Assembly: GCA_025936275.1 (NCBI GenBank)
Contig: JAICTR010000071.1
Span: 1-9,848 of the forward strand
Reading direction: 5' to 3'
Source of the DNA: Burkholderiales bacterium
GTDB taxonomy: Bacteria; Pseudomonadota; Gammaproteobacteria; Burkholderiales; Usitatibacteraceae
Length of the DNA: 9,848 bases
The notes under the pieces are model-generated. The model did no database searches. It was not told the origin of the DNA and saw only the letters and a list, made by a program, of their open reading frames with translations. Both the position numbers and the translations under genes were made by a program. Positions 7,643-9,848 of the stretch are shown piece by piece (position 1 is the first letter of the stretch; every line of letters begins with the position of its first letter).

Positions 7643-8773
7643 TCACTTCTTCGGCGCGATGGCGCTGTGCTCGAGCGCCGCGTGGCCGAGCTTCGAGTAC
7701 AGGTCGAGGATCTTCGTCCAGTAGGGCACCGCCACCGCCGCGAACTTGCGCTGCGAGTCGAGCACCTGCTTGAAGTAGGCGTCCTTCGCGGCGTAGCGGT
7801 CGAGCACGACGTTGGTGGCGCGCACGAATTCCGGGAAGAAGTCGCTCGGCGTGTCGAGCACCTGCACCTTGTACTGGTCGCGCAGCTTCACCACCGCCTG
7901 GGCGTTCTTCGCCACGTTGTACATGTACGTTTCGGCGATCGACGCCATCGCGGCCGTCTCGATGATCGCCTGGATGTCGGGCGGGAGCTTCTTCCAGAAA
8001 TCGCCGTTGATGTAGAGGTCGCCCACGTCGGTGGACTGGTGCAGGCCCTGCAGGTAGTAGTACTTCCAGATGGTCTGCAGGCCGAGGTTGAGGTCGTCGG
8101 CCGGGCCGATCCATTCCGCCGCATCGATGGTGCCGCGCTGCGCCGCCGGCACGATCTCGCCGCCGGGGAGCGCCACGGCAGAGACGCCCATCTCCTTGAA
8201 GATCTCGCCGGTGATGCCGGGCGGCGCGCGGTACTTGAACTTCTTGAAGTCCGCGGTGCTCGTGATCGGCCGCTTGAACCAGCCGAGCGGATCGGGCCCC
8301 ATCGGCTGGATCATGAACGCCTTGATGTTCACCTTGAGCACGTCGGTGAAGAGCTTCTGGTAGAGCGCGTTGCCGCCGCCCTCGTAGAGCCACGCCATGT
8401 GCGAGATCTGGTCGAGGCCCACGCCGGCGCCCGCCATCGGATTGCTGAAGAGGCCCGCGGCGGGGTTCTTGCCCGACCAGTAGTGCGTCCAGGCGAAGCC
8501 GCCCTCGACCACGCCCTTGTCGACGGCATCGAGGATCTCGAATGCGGAGACGATGGCGCCGTCGGGAAGGACCTCGGTCTTCAGCCGCCCGCCCGACATC
8601 TTCTGCACGCGCTCGCCGAAATGCTTGAGGAGCTCGTAGTACACGCTCGCGGCGGGAACCGCGGTCTGGATGCGCAACGTGTAGGTCTTCTGCTGCTGCG
8701 CCTGCGCGCCGCTGGCGAAGAGCATCGCGCCCAGGGCGAGAACCGCGAATCGCGACCACCATTTCGCTTGCAT
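7643..8773 (-). CDS. dctP: TRAP transporter periplasmic substrate-binding protein, DctP family (TakP-like)
   Basis: This predicted protein of 376 residues is a TRAP solute receptor. An N-terminal signal peptide has basic residues, a hydrophobic core AVLALGAMLFASG, and an AQA-QQQ cleavage site after about residue 25. The conserved ligand-binding arginine is R182 in FKYRAPPGITGE, followed by GGEIVPAAQRGTIDAAEWIG (204-223). These, and the later KYYYLQGLHQ and LYINGDFWKKLP stretches, resemble the TakP 2-oxoacid receptor subgroup. The arginine normally contacts the anionic group of the ligand, so an organic acid or sulfonate fits. The start at 8773 follows GAGGGGG by four bases. A longer open frame from 8827 would add 18 very basic residues ahead of the signal peptide and is rejected. 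The gene is the first of the dctPQM operon and diverges from the GMC oxidoreductase gene, which suggests shared control. The ligand is unknown. Confidence 0.93.
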   Translation of the reverse strand: MQAKWWSRFAVLALGAMLFASGAQAQQQKTYTLRIQTAVPAASVYYELLKHFGERVQKMSGGRLKTEVLPDGAIVSAFEILDAVDKGVVEGGFAWTHYWSGKNPAAGLFSNPMAGAGVGLDQISHMAWLYEGGGNALYQKLFTDVLKVNIKAFMIQPMGPDPLGWFKRPITSTADFKKFKYRAPPGITGEIFKEMGVSAVALPGGEIVPAAQRGTIDAAEWIGPADDLNLGLQTIWKYYYLQGLHQSTDVGDLYINGDFWKKLPPDIQAIIETAAMASIAETYMYNVAKNAQAVVKLRDQYKVQVLDTPSDFFPEFVRATNVVLDRYAAKDAYFKQVLDSQRKFAAVAVPYWTKILDLYSKLGHAALEHSAIAPKK

Positions 8774-8840
8774 GTTTCCCCCTCGTCGTCGTGTGCAGCG
8801 TCGAATCGATCGGCCGGCGCGCTCCACAGTGCGCGCTTCG

Positions 8841-8870
8841 TTGTGCGGTGAGGAATTGCGAGCCTATGCT
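8841..8870 (+). promoter_or_regulatory. Candidate sigma70-type promoter for the GMC oxidoreductase gene
   Basis: TTGTGC (8841-8846) and TATGCT (8865-8870) are separated by 18 bases and would start a transcript near 8877, giving a leader of about 53 bases. The -10 region stands out as an AT-rich island in a very GC-rich gap. A direct repeat AGACAC (8871-8876 and 8880-8885) lies right at the predicted start and could be part of an operator. The call is by eye only. Confidence 0.4.
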
Positions 8871-8894
8871 AGACACGCCAGACACAAACGACAA
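8866..8894 (-). promoter_or_regulatory. Candidate sigma70-type promoter for dctPQM
   Basis: On the minus strand TTGTCG (8894-8889) and TAGCAT (8871-8866) are separated by 17 bases, each matching four of six consensus positions. Transcription would begin about 85 bases before the dctP start. The assignment is by eye only and moderately weak. Its -10 bases overlap those of the oppositely directed candidate. Confidence 0.4.
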
Positions 8895-8929
8895 GCGCCG
8901 CCCTCGCGCGCCGCGCCACGAATTCGCTT

Positions 8930-9848
8930 ATGACCCCATCAAACTTCGACTACGTGATCGTCGGCGCCGGCACCGCGGGCTGCGTGCTCGCGAACCGCCT
9001 TTCCGAGGACGGCCGCCATCGCGTGCTGCTGCTCGAGGCCGGACCGCGCGACCGCTATCCGTGGATCCACATCCCGGTGGGCTACGGCAAGACGATGTTC
9101 CACCCGCGCTACAACTGGCGCTTCGAGACCGAGCCCGATGCCGGCATGGCGGGACGCAAGCTCTATTGGCCGCGCGGCCGCGGGCTCGGCGGCTCGAGCT
9201 CCATCAACGGGCTCATCTACGTGCGGGGACAACGCGAGGACTACGACGGCTGGGCGGCGCATGGCAACACCGGCTGGGGATGGAACGACGTGCTGCCTCT
9301 CTTCAGGCGCATGGAGCACAACACGCGCGGCGCAGACGCGTGGCACGGCGCCGAAGGGCCGCAGTGGTGCTCGGACATCGGGCGCCCGCACGAGCTGATG
9401 GAGGCGATCATCCGCGGCGCCGGGGAGCTGGGCGTCGCGCGCAACGACGACTTCAACGGCGCGCGCCAGGAAGGCGTCGGCTACTACCAGCTCTTCACGC
9501 GGCGCGGATTGCGCTGCAGCACCGCGGTGGGCTACCTGCGTCCGGCGCTTTCGCGCGCGAACCTCGAGGTGCGCACCGATGCGCACGCGACGCGCGTTCT
9601 GTTCGAGGGAACGCGCGCGTCGGGCGTCGAATATCGGCTCGGCGGCGCGCTCGAGGAGGCGCACGCCACGCGCGAGGTGATCCTGTGCGCGGGCGCGGTG
9701 CAGAGCCCGCAGCTCCTGCAGCTTTCCGGCATCGGCCCCGCGCCGCTCCTCGCCGCCCACGGCATCCCCGTGGTCGCGGACCTTCGCGGCGTGGGCGAGA
9801 ACCTGCAGGACCACCTGCAGATCCGCCTGATCTACAAGGTCGCGAAGC
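8930..9848 (+). CDS. FAD-dependent GMC oxidoreductase (choline dehydrogenase-like), 5' part
   Basis: The frame opens with ATG at 8930 and runs off the window without a stop, giving 306 residues of an expected 530-560. The FAD-binding Rossmann motif is complete: DYVIVGAGTAGCVLANRLSE (GAGTAG at 12-17) with the ribose-binding acid E36 in VLLLEAG. GMC signature 1, PRGRGLGGSSSINGLIYVRG, covers 81-100, and signature 2, GAVQSPQLLQLSGIG, covers 255-269. A DLRGVGENLQDHL motif follows. Such enzymes oxidise primary alcohols to aldehydes, passing electrons to the respiratory chain. The C-terminal His-His/Asn active site is outside the window. No good Shine-Dalgarno sequence precedes the ATG, but the start sits at the usual distance from the Rossmann motif. 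Divergent pairing with a TRAP importer suggests it oxidises the imported compound. Isethionate (IseJ-like) is a candidate because sulfoacetaldehyde is the shared product with the sau-like operon; choline or other alcohols remain possible. Confidence 0.92.
   Translation, partial: MTPSNFDYVIVGAGTAGCVLANRLSEDGRHRVLLLEAGPRDRYPWIHIPVGYGKTMFHPRYNWRFETEPDAGMAGRKLYWPRGRGLGGSSSINGLIYVRGQREDYDGWAAHGNTGWGWNDVLPLFRRMEHNTRGADAWHGAEGPQWCSDIGRPHELMEAIIRGAGELGVARNDDFNGARQEGVGYYQLFTRRGLRCSTAVGYLRPALSRANLEVRTDAHATRVLFEGTRASGVEYRLGGALEEAHATREVILCAGAVQSPQLLQLSGIGPAPLLAAHGIPVVADLRGVGENLQDHLQIRLIYKVAK

Noticed and set aside
8817..8836. GCGCGC inverted repeat in the divergent gap
   Set aside because: GCGCGC is self-complementary and frequent in this composition; the arms do not extend, so there is no support for a specific operator.
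7478..8851. A 457-residue plus-strand open frame opposite dctP
   Set aside because: Its Arg/Glu/His/Leu-rich product is the mirror of dctP, which has a signal peptide and the TRAP arginine motif.
8939..9814. A 291-residue minus-strand open frame at the right end
   Set aside because: It is antisense to the GMC oxidoreductase, whose FAD and GMC signatures are unmistakable in the plus frame.
2763..9848. Polyethylene glycol-type degradation cluster (GMC dehydrogenase, aldehyde dehydrogenase, acyl-CoA ligase)
   Set aside because: The aldehyde dehydrogenase is of the CoA-acylating type and close to SauS, the genes are in two separate transcription units, and no TonB receptor is present; the sulfonate reading explains more.
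1..9848. Mobile elements, CRISPR arrays, tRNA or rRNA genes
   Set aside because: No transposase, repeat-spacer pattern, tRNA-like cloverleaf or rRNA sequence was seen; nearly all bases belong to the nine genes.

Overview
The window is GC-rich, densely packed DNA (nine protein genes, no gene-free stretch over about 160 bases). Composition, codon use and gene content (a TctCBA-type transporter with a Bug-family binding protein, a TRAP transporter and a GMC dehydrogenase side by side) fit a betaproteobacterium, most likely Burkholderiales-like. This assignment is an inference from style and gene content, not from a marker gene. Both ends cut through genes: the left end inside a tctC-type gene, the right end inside a GMC oxidoreductase gene.

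Region 1 (1-5719, + strand) reads as one operon: tctC (3' part), tctB, tctA, then an acylating aldehyde dehydrogenase closely resembling SauS, then an AMP-forming acyl-CoA ligase in the position of SauT. Gaps are 0-10 bases, and the last two junctions are 4-base GTGA/ATGA overlaps. The logic is import of a carboxylate, activation to a CoA thioester, and NAD(P)H reduction to an aldehyde. In Cupriavidus necator the sauST pair does this for sulfoacetate, giving sulfoacetaldehyde. There a single-protein carrier (SauU) is the transporter; here a tripartite tricarboxylate-type transporter sits in its place.

Region 2 (5729-8773, - strand) is a TRAP transporter operon: dctP (binding protein with signal peptide), an intrinsic terminator, dctQ, and dctM overlapping dctQ by 4 bases. 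It converges on region 1 with only 9 bases between stop codons.

Region 3 (8774-8929) is a divergent intergenic region with candidate sigma70-type promoters in both directions sharing their -10 bases. It drives dctP leftwards and, rightwards, region 4 (8930 to the end), the first 306 residues of an FAD-dependent GMC oxidoreductase.

Working model: regions 2-4 resemble the isethionate modules in which a TRAP transporter (IseKLM type) or other carrier accompanies a GMC-type isethionate dehydrogenase (IseJ). Isethionate oxidation and sulfoacetate reduction both give sulfoacetaldehyde, so the window could be a two-entry C2-sulfonate catabolic locus. The sulfoacetate half is reasonably supported by family resemblance. 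The isethionate half is a hypothesis resting on gene context. No xsc, pta, sulfite exporter or regulator lies inside the window.
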